The position numbers and the translations under genes were made by a program. The notes beneath the pieces were generated by a model that was given only the letters and a program-made list of their open reading frames with translations, made no database searches and was not told the DNA's origin. From Clostridiaceae bacterium (GTDB lineage Bacteria; Bacillota; Clostridia; Oscillospirales; Acutalibacteraceae): a DNA stretch of 64,000 bases. The DNA is taken from the NCBI GenBank assembly GCA_021769555.1, contig JAETSR010000011.1, forward strand, positions 16,538-80,537, given 5' to 3'. Below, piece by piece: positions 34,798 to 42,796 of this stretch. Positions within the stretch are counted from its first letter, which is position 1, and every line of letters starts with the position of its first letter.

Positions 34798-36039
34798 CTA
34801 CCGAACCTGCCCCTGACCGTATATCACATACTTGCAGCTTGTGAGCTCCTCCAATCCCATAGGGCCGCGGGCGTGCATCTTCTGTGTGGATATGCCTATC
34901 TCCGCGCCGAGCCCGAACTCCCCGCCGTCGGTGAACCTGGTAGACGCATTTACATAAACTGCCGCGGCATCAACAGCGTCGAGAAAATGCTGTGCCGTAA
35001 AGTAATTTTTTGTCACAATGCTCTCTGAGTGCCCGGTAGAATGAGCGTTTATAAAGTCAATAGCCTCTTGTGCGCTGCCCACAGTCTTTACCGCGAGAGT
35101 ATAGTCACCATATTCAGCGTCCCAGTCCCCTTCATCTGCCGGGACGCCCCTGCTGCCAAGGAGGGCAAGAGCCTCGCTGTCACAGCGGAGTTCAACATTG
35201 TGCTTATCCAGCAGAGGCACAGCCTTACTCAAAAATTCCTCTGCAATCTCCCTATGGATAATAACGCACTCGGCCGCGTTGCACACAGAGGGCCGGGAGC
35301 ATTTTGCGTTTTCAAGGATGGCAGCGCCCATATCAAGGTCGGCCTCACTGTCAATATATATGTGGCAGACACCCTCGCCGGTGCGTATCACGGGCACTCT
35401 GGCATTTTTGGCTACAGTCCGGATGAGTCCCGGGCCGCCCCTGGGTATAAGCACATCAATATATTTGTCCAGGCACATCAGCTCATTTACAGTTTCCCTG
35501 TCAGTATCCTGCACTAAAGAGATACAGTCCTCAGGAAGCCCGGCGCTTGCAATGGCTTTCCTCATTATCTCAACTGCCGCGCGGTTTGAATGTATGGCCT
35601 CGCTGCCGCCCCTAAGAACACACGCGTTTCCCGACTTCAGGCACAGCGCGGCAGCGTCAACGGTCACGTTTGGCCTGGCTTCATATATTATGGCCACTAC
35701 GCCTAAGGGCACTCTCCTTCTGGCTATAATAAGCCCGTTTGGCCGGGTCTCCATGCGGTCTGCCCTGCCGGTGGGGTCGGGGAGAGCGGCAACCTGCCTG
35801 AGGCTGTCGATAACTCCGGCAATGCGCTCAGGCGTAAGCGTCAGCCGGTCCAGCAGAGCCGGGCTCATTCCGTTTTCCCTTGCCGCAGTCAAATCCTCTT
35901 CATTTGCCCTCAGCCAGCGCTCTTTGTGTTCAGCCAGCGCCCTGGCAATAGCCTCAAGCGCCGCATTTTTCACTGAGGCGCCCGCCAGCACATAAGAAGC
36001 GCGCTTAGCCGCGGCGCACTGAGTTTCAAGCTTAGTCAT
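34798..36039 (-). CDS. proA: Gamma-glutamyl phosphate reductase
   Basis: 413 residues. It reduces glutamyl-5-phosphate to the semialdehyde. ALDH-fold motifs: RRVPLGVVAIIYEARPNVTVDAAAL, LKSGNACVLRGGSEA, RGGPGLIR, the catalytic Cys in NAKCSRPSVCNAAE, and the terminal GLGAEIGISTQKMHARGPMGLEELT. The ATG at 36039 overlaps the proB stop by 8 bp and has AAGGTGA upstream. An upstream in-frame start at 36096 would lie within proB and is rejected. Confidence 0.97.
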   Translation of the reverse strand: MTKLETQCAAAKRASYVLAGASVKNAALEAIARALAEHKERWLRANEEDLTAARENGMSPALLDRLTLTPERIAGVIDSLRQVAALPDPTGRADRMETRPNGLIIARRRVPLGVVAIIYEARPNVTVDAAALCLKSGNACVLRGGSEAIHSNRAAVEIMRKAIASAGLPEDCISLVQDTDRETVNELMCLDKYIDVLIPRGGPGLIRTVAKNARVPVIRTGEGVCHIYIDSEADLDMGAAILENAKCSRPSVCNAAECVIIHREIAEEFLSKAVPLLDKHNVELRCDSEALALLGSRGVPADEGDWDAEYGDYTLAVKTVGSAQEAIDFINAHSTGHSESIVTKNYFTAQHFLDAVDAAAVYVNASTRFTDGGEFGLGAEIGISTQKMHARGPMGLEELTSCKYVIYGQGQVR

Positions 36040-36847
36040 TGCTGTCACCTTTCTTTCTGTATGCAATAAATCTCGTGCCGATATCCTCGCCTTCAACTAT
36101 ACCGTATAAAGCCTCGGGCCGCCCGCCGTTTGCAATCACCATATCACACCCGGATTCCATTGCTGTCTTGGCCGCAGAGAGCTTTGTAGCCATGCCGCCG
36201 GTTCCCTGCCAAGTCCCGGCGCCGCCGGCCATGTCGAGTATATCCGGAGTCAGCTCAGTGACCCTGTGAAGAAGCTCAGCCTGGGGATTTGTACGCGGGT
36301 CGGCACTGTACAGGCCGTCGATATCGCTGAGCAGCACAAGGAGGCCTGCGCCGCAAAGAGCCGCCACTATGGCCGAAAGAGTGTCGTTATCCCCCAGCAC
36401 CTTGTGCCGCCCGGTCTCGATTTCGGCCGAGGATACAGAGTCGTTTTCGTTCACTACAGGGATAACTCCCAGCTCCAGCAGGGCGGAGAAGGTCCGCCGA
36501 AGGTGCTCGGCCCGGGAAGGGTCCTCCACGTCCTCGCCGGTGAGGAGTATCTGGGCCATTGTACGGTTATACTCAGAGAAAAGCTTGTCATATATGTGCA
36601 TCATCCTGCACTGTCCCACCGCCGCGGCGGCCTGCTTCATTCGCAGGGATGAAGGCCTCTCCGGAAGTCCAATGCGGGCCACTCCCACCGCAATGGCTCC
36701 GGAGGTCACGAGTATCACCTCGTGCCCCGCCCCGGAGAGGTCGCTGAGTACACGCACCAGCCGCTCCATGCTCCGAAGGTCCAGGCTTCCGGAGGCGTGG
36801 GTCAGGGTAGAGGTGCCGACCTTTACCACTATCCGCTTTGCTTTCAT
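36032..36847 (-). CDS. proB: Glutamate 5-kinase (short form, no PUA domain)
   Basis: 271 residues. It phosphorylates glutamate, the first committed step of proline synthesis. Amino-acid-kinase motifs: RIVVKVGTSTLTH, VTSGAIAVGVARI, NENDSVS, GDNDTLSAIVAAL, LLSDIDGLYSADP and the GTGGMATKLSAAK signature. The sequence ends after the kinase domain. It lacks the ~90-residue C-terminal PUA domain of longer enzymes (E. coli 367 residues), as in several Clostridia; the PUA domain is not needed for catalysis in known truncations. ATG 36847 is preferred (GGGGAATGG upstream). Confidence 0.95.
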   Translation of the reverse strand: MKAKRIVVKVGTSTLTHASGSLDLRSMERLVRVLSDLSGAGHEVILVTSGAIAVGVARIGLPERPSSLRMKQAAAAVGQCRMMHIYDKLFSEYNRTMAQILLTGEDVEDPSRAEHLRRTFSALLELGVIPVVNENDSVSSAEIETGRHKVLGDNDTLSAIVAALCGAGLLVLLSDIDGLYSADPRTNPQAELLHRVTELTPDILDMAGGAGTWQGTGGMATKLSAAKTAMESGCDMVIANGGRPEALYGIVEGEDIGTRFIAYRKKGDSND

Positions 36848-36936
36848 ATGTCCATTCCCCAATCATTTCAAAGTGCTAGCATAGTAAAGTATAGCAGATT
36901 TCATTTGAAAATGGAACAAATATATGCAAAATAAAA

Positions 36937-36970
36937 CAGCCAAGCATATGAATCTTGGCTGCGATTTTTT
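36937..36970. terminator. Bidirectional terminator-like hairpin
   Basis: CAGCCAAG (36937-36944) pairs with CTTGGCTG (36954-36961) across a 9-nt loop. TTTTTT follows on the plus strand, and TTTTATTTT on the minus strand. No plus-strand gene precedes it. It may insulate the divergent units or attenuate a minus-strand transcript toward proB. Confidence 0.65.
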
Positions 36971-36983
36971 AGTCTATATATAC

Positions 36984-37029
36984 AAGATAAGTACTGTCAA
37001 AAAGTATGCTTTTTGACAGCTCTTATCTT
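36984..37029. repeat. Long palindrome with two outward TTGACA motifs
   Basis: Arms AAGATAAG (36984-36991) and CTGTCAAAAAG (36994-37004) pair with CTTTTTGACAG (37009-37019) and CTTATCTT (37022-37029) around a 4-nt loop. No T tract follows. Each inner arm carries a perfect -35 hexamer pointing outward. The core CAAAAAGTATGCTTTTTG recurs inverted at 37125-37142. Confidence 0.75.
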
Positions 37030-37041
37030 CTTGGACATTAT
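37013..37041 (+). promoter_or_regulatory. Candidate promoter of the methyltransferase gene
   Basis: TTGACA (37013-37018) in the right arm of the palindrome, 17 bp, CATTAT (37036-37041). The leader would be about 120 nt. Confidence 0.45.
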
Positions 37042-37124
37042 AACACAAATCTTCGCATATTTCAAGGCTGCTTTATGATTTTCGTGCAAATTTTTCCTCT
37101 GTAATCCCCCAATTTCCTCTATAT

Positions 37125-37142
37125 CAAAAAGCATACTTTTTG
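37125..37142. repeat. Second, inverted copy of the palindrome core
   Basis: CAAAAAGCATACTTTTTG is the exact reverse complement of the 18-nt core at 36998-37015. It lies 26 bp upstream of the methyltransferase start codon. Confidence 0.75.
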
Positions 37143-37168
37143 TAAATTGATTGAAGAGGAAGACGCAG

Positions 37169-37792
37169 ATGAGTAATTATTCCATATTTGTAAGGGCAAA
37201 ACGGTGGTCCAAATTTCTGGTGAATTATGTGAGCGAGAAGGCCCGCGGTCTGGATTTCAGCATGGTATATGTGGGCGACATCCAGCGGAACGTGGAGGAG
37301 TTTCACGGTTACAGCATGACAGACGCCGGGGACATGAGGCGTATGCTTAAAGCGGTGCCGGTAAACCCCGGCCGGTCCGCGTTCATTGATATCGGCTGTG
37401 GGAAGGGCATGTGCATGAAATGCGCCATTGAAAGCGGCTATAGGAAGGTGGCCGGCCTAGACCTGGACGGGCACCTTTTGGACATTGCCCGCAGCAACAT
37501 GAAAAAGCTGGGGATGGACGCGGAGTGTATACTTGCCAATGCCCTGGAGTTCGACAGGTATAGTGAGTTTGACGTGTTCTACTTCTATAACCCTTTCGGC
37601 CGCAGCGTTTTCGAGCAGGTCTTGGATAAAATCAAGGCAAGCCAAAGCGAGCGCATGAGGGATATTTGGATTGCCTATTACCACCCGGTTTTCGCGGATG
37701 TATTTGAAAATGCCGGGTTTATTCTGAAAGACGAACTGCATGATAGAACACGCGACACCACTACCCGTTTCTACTGCTATCCAAAGCGCTGA
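37169..37792 (+). CDS. Class I SAM-dependent methyltransferase
   Basis: 207 residues. The SAM-binding core begins at about residue 68 with FIDIGCGKGMCMKCA (motif I), AGLDLDGHLLDIARSN (acidic strand 2 end), and DVFYFYNPFGRSVF in place of motif II. The FYFYNPFG segment recalls methyltransferases of the DUF43/Nnf type acting on small molecules or proteins, but the substrate cannot be assigned. ATG 37169 follows GAAGAGGAAG by about 10 nt; a TTG at 37151 is the only upstream alternative. Monocistronic, with a strong terminator 8 bp after the stop codon. Confidence 0.87.
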   Translation: MSNYSIFVRAKRWSKFLVNYVSEKARGLDFSMVYVGDIQRNVEEFHGYSMTDAGDMRRMLKAVPVNPGRSAFIDIGCGKGMCMKCAIESGYRKVAGLDLDGHLLDIARSNMKKLGMDAECILANALEFDRYSEFDVFYFYNPFGRSVFEQVLDKIKASQSERMRDIWIAYYHPVFADVFENAGFILKDELHDRTRDTTTRFYCYPKR

Positions 37793-37799
37793 AAACGGT

Positions 37800-37829
37800 G
37801 CGGGAGGGTCATACGCCCTCCCGCTTTTT
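37800..37829. terminator. Terminator between the methyltransferase and hydF
   Basis: A 9-bp GC-rich stem GCGGGAGGG (37800-37808) with CCCTCCCGC (37816-37824), then TTTTT. It lies between convergent genes. On the plus strand it is clearly an intrinsic terminator. Confidence 0.9.
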
Positions 37830-37831
37830 GT

Positions 37832-39046
37832 TTATACTTTGTATTTATCCAGCAGCTCCAATATATCAGGAAACGCCTCCAAACTACGCCGGAGTATTCC
37901 GTGCATATGGGCGATTGCAACGCCATAATTCACAATGGGCACACCAGACCCCTTGGCTCTGGCTACCCGGCTCTTCATCTCCGCCTCATTGAGCATACAG
38001 CCGCCGCAGTGCACCACCAGCTTATAGCCATCGGGGTTCTCCGGGAACTCACCACCGGAGGTAAAGGTATATGCTGGCTTAACGCCGGTAAACTTCTCAA
38101 TCCAGCCCGGCAGCTTTACCGTGCCGATATCCCCGCACTGCCTGTGATGAGTGCAGCCCTCGGATATTAGCACCGGGTCGCCGTCTCTAAGCCTCGACAG
38201 CTGTACCGCGCCATGTACTAAGGTGGGCAGGCTGCCCTTATACCGGGCAAAGAGTATGGAGAAGGAGGTCAGCAGTATATCCGCAGGCGTGGCTTCAGCC
38301 ACTTTCTCAAAGGCCTGGGAATCGGTTATCACGATTTTGGGCTTCTTAGCAAGCATTTTGAGTGTGGCCGCAAGCTCCTCTGTCTGGCAGGTGACAAAGG
38401 CGCAGTGTGCGTCCAAAATGTCCCGCATGGTCTGCTGCTGGGGCAGAATCATCCGTCCCTTGGGCGCGGCGGCGTCAATAGGCGTTACCAGCACCGCCAA
38501 GTCCCCGGGGCCCAGAAGGTCTGATACAATATGACGCTCATTCCCAGTCTTACCCGCAAACGTCCCCAGTTTTTCCTTGAGCGCGGCAATATTCTCCCCG
38601 GTCTTGGCGCTCACATAAAGTGAATCACTGCCAAGCTCCTGACGCTCAGTGAGCAAATCGGCCTTATTGTACGCCACACAGTAGTGAAGGTCTCTTTCTT
38701 TGAACAGCCCCAGCAGCTCACTGTCGAGCCCGCTGAGCCCCTCTAAGGCGTCTACTACCAATACAGCTATGTCGGCTTTTGCCAGAATCTGCCGCGCTTT
38801 CTGCACCCGAAGCTCGCCCAGCTCCCCCTCGTCGTCCAGCCCGGGGGTGTCGATTATCACAACCGGCCCAAGGGGAAGCAGCTCCATAGCCTTCTGCACC
38901 GGGTCCGTAGTGGTGCCCTTCACGTCCGACACCACCGCCAGCTGCTGCCCGGTGACAGCGTTTACCAGACTGGACTTCCCGGCGTTGCGCATACCGAAAA
39001 AGGCGATATGGGGCCGCTCCGCCGAGACGGTCTCATTAAGGCTCAT
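37832..39046 (-). CDS. hydF: [FeFe]-hydrogenase H-cluster maturation GTPase HydF
   Basis: 404 residues. HydF is the GTPase scaffold on which the 2Fe subcluster is assembled and passed to HydA. The G domain (about 1-170) has P-loop FGMRNAGKSS, KGTTTDPVQ, DTPGLDDEGE and YNKAD. The middle dimerisation domain is about 175-260. The C-terminal metal-binding domain holds the Fe-S ligands CTHHRQC...HCGGC. It lies 12 bp after a VOC-family gene in the same direction. HydE and HydG are in the same cluster; the hydrogenase HydA itself is not in this window. Confidence 0.97.
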   Translation of the reverse strand: MSLNETVSAERPHIAFFGMRNAGKSSLVNAVTGQQLAVVSDVKGTTTDPVQKAMELLPLGPVVIIDTPGLDDEGELGELRVQKARQILAKADIAVLVVDALEGLSGLDSELLGLFKERDLHYCVAYNKADLLTERQELGSDSLYVSAKTGENIAALKEKLGTFAGKTGNERHIVSDLLGPGDLAVLVTPIDAAAPKGRMILPQQQTMRDILDAHCAFVTCQTEELAATLKMLAKKPKIVITDSQAFEKVAEATPADILLTSFSILFARYKGSLPTLVHGAVQLSRLRDGDPVLISEGCTHHRQCGDIGTVKLPGWIEKFTGVKPAYTFTSGGEFPENPDGYKLVVHCGGCMLNEAEMKSRVARAKGSGVPIVNYGVAIAHMHGILRRSLEAFPDILELLDKYKV

Positions 39047-39058
39047 ACTATCCCTCCG

Positions 39059-39463
39059 TTACTCAAAAATTCGTATCACATATCCGTCTATTGTGGTGAC
39101 CCGGCAGAGCTTACCGCCCCAGGGTTGGACCTCCACTGGGGTTATCTCCTTCCAGCCCGCGCCGGTGACCTGCTCATATAGGCCATCAATGCCCTGCACC
39201 TGCATGAAGGATATCTCGCCGCAGGCGGGCTCGCCTGCAAACATCTGAAAGCCGGTAAATGGGGCTAAATGTGTAGCCTCAATCTCCGGCGGCGTATCAA
39301 ACACTACGCCATACTGTCCCTGGCCCTCGCCGTCCCGCTCCACGATATTGCTGTACCAGCCCATGACGTGCTCGAACCACTTGGCGGTCCTGTCCATGTC
39401 AGTGGTGAGGTAGATAGGGGCGTTTTCCTTCACAAAGTACCCTTTTTCGCTGAATTTGCTCAT
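39059..39463 (-). CDS. VOC/glyoxalase-like protein
   Basis: 134 residues. The pattern YLTTDMDRTAKWFEHVMGWY at the start and GFQMFAGEPACGEISFMQVQGIDGLYEQV later fit a single VOC (vicinal oxygen chelate) half-barrel pair as in glyoxalase/bleomycin-resistance-like proteins. The metal ligands are not certain, and the activity is unknown. AAAAGGAG lies about 9 nt before the ATG. It shares a transcript with hydF (12 bp gap), and its promoter region has a striking palindrome. Whether it contributes to H-cluster maturation is unknown. Confidence 0.8.
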   Translation of the reverse strand: MSKFSEKGYFVKENAPIYLTTDMDRTAKWFEHVMGWYSNIVERDGEGQGQYGVVFDTPPEIEATHLAPFTGFQMFAGEPACGEISFMQVQGIDGLYEQVTGAGWKEITPVEVQPWGGKLCRVTTIDGYVIRIFE

Positions 39464-39504
39464 AAAATCTACTCCTTTTGTGCGTTAATGAACCGAGCAA
39501 ATCC

Positions 39505-39543
39505 ATTATACACGCCTAAACATGACAGCAGGGTGTCATGTTT
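39505..39543 (-). promoter_or_regulatory. Palindromic operator and -10 box before the VOC-hydF unit
   Basis: Minus-strand -10 TATAAT at 39510-39505. A perfect 10-bp inverted repeat, AAACATGACA (39518-39527) and TGTCATGTTT (39534-39543), is centred exactly where the -35 would be (39533-39528, CCCTGC, not consensus). It looks like a regulator site controlling a -35-less promoter. Confidence 0.6.
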
Positions 39544-40027
39544 ATTTCCAAAACTCCAACAATTTCTCGTCAATAGCTGCAATCTTCTCTTTACCCTTAA
39601 CCTCACTATAAAGGGCCAGCTTACCTATCTCCTCCCGGTCAGTCCGGTTTCTTTCGATGGCCTCTAAAGCCTCGGAGGGCAGCGTAACGCCGTATATCCC
39701 GCCGTACTCATAGTGCCACTCGGGGTCAAAATAGTCAGGAGCCATCTTGCAGTGCATGAGCCCGATGAAGTTCCAGCTGAGCCCGGACAAGCCAAGTTCC
39801 TCCAGACACTCCCGGTCAATGCACTCCCGCAGGCTCTCGCCCTCCTCCCGGCAGCCGCCGAAAATCTCCCAGTCCTGCCGCCACTTGTTCCAGCCCATGA
39901 GGTAGTCGCTGCCAAGCTTCACCACACCCAGGCAGCAGTTTATGGGGCTGTACAGCTCCGCGGCCTCGCCCTCATCCACAGTAATCATTTCCAGCAGCTC
40001 GCTGCCGCTATCAGTTTTGACAAGCAT
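39542..40027 (-). CDS. Nudix hydrolase
   Basis: 161 residues. The intact Nudix box GCREEGE-x7-RECLEELGL lies around residues 71-93, preceded by NKWRQDWEIFGG. The rest is typical of small Mg2+-dependent Nudix enzymes acting on nucleoside diphosphate derivatives. ATG 40027 begins 1 nt after the hydG stop codon. A longer in-frame reading back into hydG (start 40180) is an artefact of overlap. It is co-transcribed with hydG. A second, unrelated Nudix gene sits in the arginine operon. Confidence 0.9.
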   Translation of the reverse strand: MLVKTDSGSELLEMITVDEGEAAELYSPINCCLGVVKLGSDYLMGWNKWRQDWEIFGGCREEGESLRECIDRECLEELGLSGLSWNFIGLMHCKMAPDYFDPEWHYEYGGIYGVTLPSEALEAIERNRTDREEIGKLALYSEVKGKEKIAAIDEKLLEFWK

Positions 40028-40028
40028 A

Positions 40029-41477
40029 TCAGAACCTGAAATCCCTTCTGTTGGAGTTTTTGATGTCCCTGATATTCTGCTCGGCAATCTCCCTGACCTT
40101 ATCCTTTGGTATCCTCTTAAGCTCATCCTCAACCATCTTATAGCCCACCTCTTTGGTCTCGGGGCTGGCATAGTCCTCAAGATACTCCGAGAGGGTCATA
40201 AGGGCGTTGGGGTGGCAGCAGTTGAGTATCTGTCCGTTCTTGCACAGGCTCATGAACCGGTCGCCGGTGCGGCCCTCCCGGTAGCAGGCGGTGCAGAAGG
40301 AGGGGATATGGCCGTTCTCCATCAGCCAGCGGACAACCTCGTCCAGGGTGCGCTGGTCGGACACGTCAAACTGCTCGGTGTCGTGGGGGCGCTCCTCCTG
40401 GGTGTAGCCGCCCACAGAGGTGCGGGAGCCGCCGCTGACCTGGGAGATGCCCAGGCGCAGAAGCTTTGAGCGCACAGCCTCGGTCTCGCGGGTGGAGATT
40501 ATCATGCCGGTATAGGGCACAGCAAGGCGAATGCAGGCGGTGATATGGGCAAAGGTCTCGTCGTCAATGCCGTTATCGAACTGGGTGGGGTCGATGTCAT
40601 CAGCCTTTTTAAGCCTGGGCACGCTGATGGTATGAGGCCCAACGCCGTGGACGGCCTCAAGGTGTTCAGCGTGCATGATGAGCCCCGCGAACTCATATTT
40701 ATACAGCTCAAGCCCGAACAGCACTCCCAGGCCCACGTCGTCTATACCGCCCTCCATGGCCCGGTCCATGGCCTCTGTATGATAGTCATAATTATGCTTG
40801 GGGCCGGTGGGGTGGAGCTGCTCATAGGACTTCTTATGGTATGTCTCCTGGAACAGAATATAGGTGCCGATACCGGCCTCCTTCAGCTTGCGGTAGTTCT
40901 CAACGGTAGTAGCCGCAATGTTTACGTTTACCCTCCGGATATCGCCGTTCTTGTGGTGGACGCTGTAAATGGTCTTGATACAGTCGAGTATATACTCTAT
41001 AGGGCTGTTCACCGGGTCCTCGCCGGACTCTATGGCCAGCCGCTTATGTCCCATGTCCTGTAAAGCTATGACCTCGGCCTTTACCTCATCCTGGGTGAGC
41101 TTCTTCCGGGGAATATGCTTGTTCACCGCATGATATGGGCAGTATACACAGCCGTTCACACAGTAATTCGACAGATACAGAGGGGCAAAGATGACAATGC
41201 GGTTGCCATAAAAGGCCAGCTTTATTTCCTCCGCAATCTTGTACATCTCCTCGATTTTCTCCGGAATATCACAGGCCAAAAGCACCGAGGCTTCCCGGTG
41301 GGTAAGCCCGGCGCAGACATAGCCGGTTTCGGTCTTTTGAGGCCGTGCCTTTTCCAGAATACTGTCGATAAGCTCCACATTGTGCTTGTTCTCCTCGGCA
41401 TAGCTGAGGGTCTCCTGGATTTCCTCGTCGTTGATGAACTCCTCCGCGTGCAGGGATTTCGGGTCGTACTTTGCCAT
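40029..41477 (-). CDS. hydG: [FeFe]-hydrogenase maturase HydG (radical SAM tyrosine lyase)
   Basis: 482 residues. HydG cleaves tyrosine to make the CO and CN ligands of the H-cluster. The radical-SAM motif NYCVNGCVYCPYH is at about residue 104. The barrel continues through IESGEDPVNSPIEYILDCI. The C-terminal domain binding the auxiliary cluster has FCTACYREGRTGDRFMSLC and HPNALMTLSEYLED. GGAAGAAAAATT precedes the ATG. It is separated from hydE by three genes (metallopeptidase-like, GNAT, methyltransferase) and followed directly by a Nudix gene. Confidence 0.98.
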   Translation of the reverse strand: MAKYDPKSLHAEEFINDEEIQETLSYAEENKHNVELIDSILEKARPQKTETGYVCAGLTHREASVLLACDIPEKIEEMYKIAEEIKLAFYGNRIVIFAPLYLSNYCVNGCVYCPYHAVNKHIPRKKLTQDEVKAEVIALQDMGHKRLAIESGEDPVNSPIEYILDCIKTIYSVHHKNGDIRRVNVNIAATTVENYRKLKEAGIGTYILFQETYHKKSYEQLHPTGPKHNYDYHTEAMDRAMEGGIDDVGLGVLFGLELYKYEFAGLIMHAEHLEAVHGVGPHTISVPRLKKADDIDPTQFDNGIDDETFAHITACIRLAVPYTGMIISTRETEAVRSKLLRLGISQVSGGSRTSVGGYTQEERPHDTEQFDVSDQRTLDEVVRWLMENGHIPSFCTACYREGRTGDRFMSLCKNGQILNCCHPNALMTLSEYLEDYASPETKEVGYKMVEDELKRIPKDKVREIAEQNIRDIKNSNRRDFRF

Positions 41478-41539
41478 AATTTTTCTTCCTTTCTTTGGGG
41501 CAGATTTCTCTTAGCCTCAGATTAAAATATTTTAAAAGC

Positions 41540-42304
41540 TTATTGCTTTTGGGCAATCACACAATACCAGGGTAAATCCTCAACGGGCGTACCCTTTCTA
41601 TCAACATGGGAAGGGTACGGCAGTACCTGTATGTCCCGGTAGCCCATGGCTTTCAGTTTTTCTAAAAACAGCTCTCGCTTTATGGGGAAATAGTGTTCCT
41701 CAAATACCTCCATTTGAAGATACCTTTGGTCTTTTTCAAACAAATACATAATGTTGAAGGTTATCGTGCCGTCGCTGTTATAATCCCATATCTGAGTCAG
41801 GTTGATACGTGTCTCGCCGTCAAAGAACGGAGCGTAGGGGAAGAACCGCTTTCTGTCCGTAAGTATCTTGTCCCAGTTGCGTATCTCAAAGTATAGATAC
41901 CCGCCGGGCTTTATAAGCGAGTCCATCTGCTCAATGGTTTTGAGCAAATCCTCATTGCTCACATACGGCAGGGAGTTCCCGGTGCTGGCAACGCAGTCGA
42001 AAACGCCGTCAAAGTTGTCCGCGGCATTCCTGAAATCACAGCATTTCAGCTTAATGTCAAAGCCTCTTGCCTCTGCTTTTTTCCTGCAATTTGCGAGCAT
42101 AGCCTCGCTGAGGTCAGAGCCTGACAGATGTACTCCAAGCTCGGCAAGCTGAAGGGTCGCACTGCCTGAACCAATGCTGACGTCAAGCAGGGTGTGGATG
42201 TCTCTGCCGCGCAGAATATTCTCCCAGTGTGACTTGAAGCCATTATACCGGCTTTCATTTTCAATAAGGTCATAGATGTCTGCTCTGTCGTATAGTTTTC
42301 CCAT
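41540..42304 (-). CDS. Class I SAM-dependent methyltransferase
   Basis: 254 residues. Motif I is LLDVSIGSGSATLQLAE (about 38-54), then SGSDLSEAMLANCRKKA (motif post-I), CCDFRNAADNFDGVFDCVAS and KPGGYLYFEIRNWD. The C-terminal beta part is typical of small-molecule methyltransferases. It follows the GNAT gene by 3 bp and precedes hydG by 62 bp, in the middle of the hydrogenase-maturation gene string. The substrate is unknown. AGGAAGATAAGCC upstream provides the ribosome binding site. Confidence 0.88.
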   Translation of the reverse strand: MGKLYDRADIYDLIENESRYNGFKSHWENILRGRDIHTLLDVSIGSGSATLQLAELGVHLSGSDLSEAMLANCRKKAEARGFDIKLKCCDFRNAADNFDGVFDCVASTGNSLPYVSNEDLLKTIEQMDSLIKPGGYLYFEIRNWDKILTDRKRFFPYAPFFDGETRINLTQIWDYNSDGTITFNIMYLFEKDQRYLQMEVFEEHYFPIKRELFLEKLKAMGYRDIQVLPYPSHVDRKGTPVEDLPWYCVIAQKQ

Positions 42305-42307
42305 GGC

Positions 42308-42796
42308 TTATCTTCCTTTCTGCAAATCACATGCGAAAATTAAGTGTTTTTCCTCAGATTCAAGATAGATATCAGGATTTTTCCCCAGCAGCTCAATACT
42401 TGAAAAGTTTTGTCTGTCCACATCAAACAATACTTTCCAGACGGACAGCCCACGCAGATATTCCAGCACGGAACCCATAGCGGTGCGGGCGATTCCTTTA
42501 CGCCGGAAAGGAGATGATATCCAGTAATACATATAGAGCGAGTTTTCGGCAGGCTTATATCCGTACAGTCCGAACCGCCCACAGGGAGTATCGCGATAAA
42601 GCACTACGATTGCGTCATCGTATGGCTGCTTCCTGTTGTTGAGGTACTGATAATCGTTTTGAGTACTATAGTCTGTATCGAAGCTAAACCATTTGTTTAG
42701 TTCTGTTATATCCTCCATAAACAACGGATATAACGCTTCTGTGGTTTCTTTTGTGATGGATTCCAGGCGAATATCAGGATTTACAATAAATTTCAT
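42308..42796 (-). CDS. GNAT-family N-acetyltransferase
   Basis: 162 residues. GNAT core with an acetyl-CoA pyrophosphate loop in SPFRRKGIARTAMGSVLEYL (about 94-113), preceded by the strand LYMYYWI, and the final strand YLESEEKHLIFACDL. The N-terminal part ALYPLFMEDITELNKWFSFD is like RimJ/RimL-type enzymes acting on protein N-termini or small amines. The start overlaps the preceding gene's stop by 4 bp (ATGA), so translation is coupled. Target unknown. Confidence 0.87.
   Translation of the reverse strand: MKFIVNPDIRLESITKETTEALYPLFMEDITELNKWFSFDTDYSTQNDYQYLNNRKQPYDDAIVVLYRDTPCGRFGLYGYKPAENSLYMYYWISSPFRRKGIARTAMGSVLEYLRGLSVWKVLFDVDRQNFSSIELLGKNPDIYLESEEKHLIFACDLQKGR

Larger units (their letters stand above)
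36848..37168. other. Intergenic region between proB and a divergent methyltransferase gene
   Basis: A 321-bp non-coding stretch. It contains a possible proB promoter on the minus strand (TATACT at 36894-36889 with TTCCAT 17 bp upstream, weak), a bidirectional hairpin with T tracts (36937-36970), a long palindrome (36984-37029), a candidate plus-strand promoter (37013-37041), and a second 18-bp inverted copy of the palindrome core (37125-37142). No small gene is convincing here. Confidence 0.6.

Noticed and set aside
36863-37150. A proline T-box leader before proBA
   Set aside because: No T-box sequence or specifier-loop structure could be found on the minus strand of this interval.
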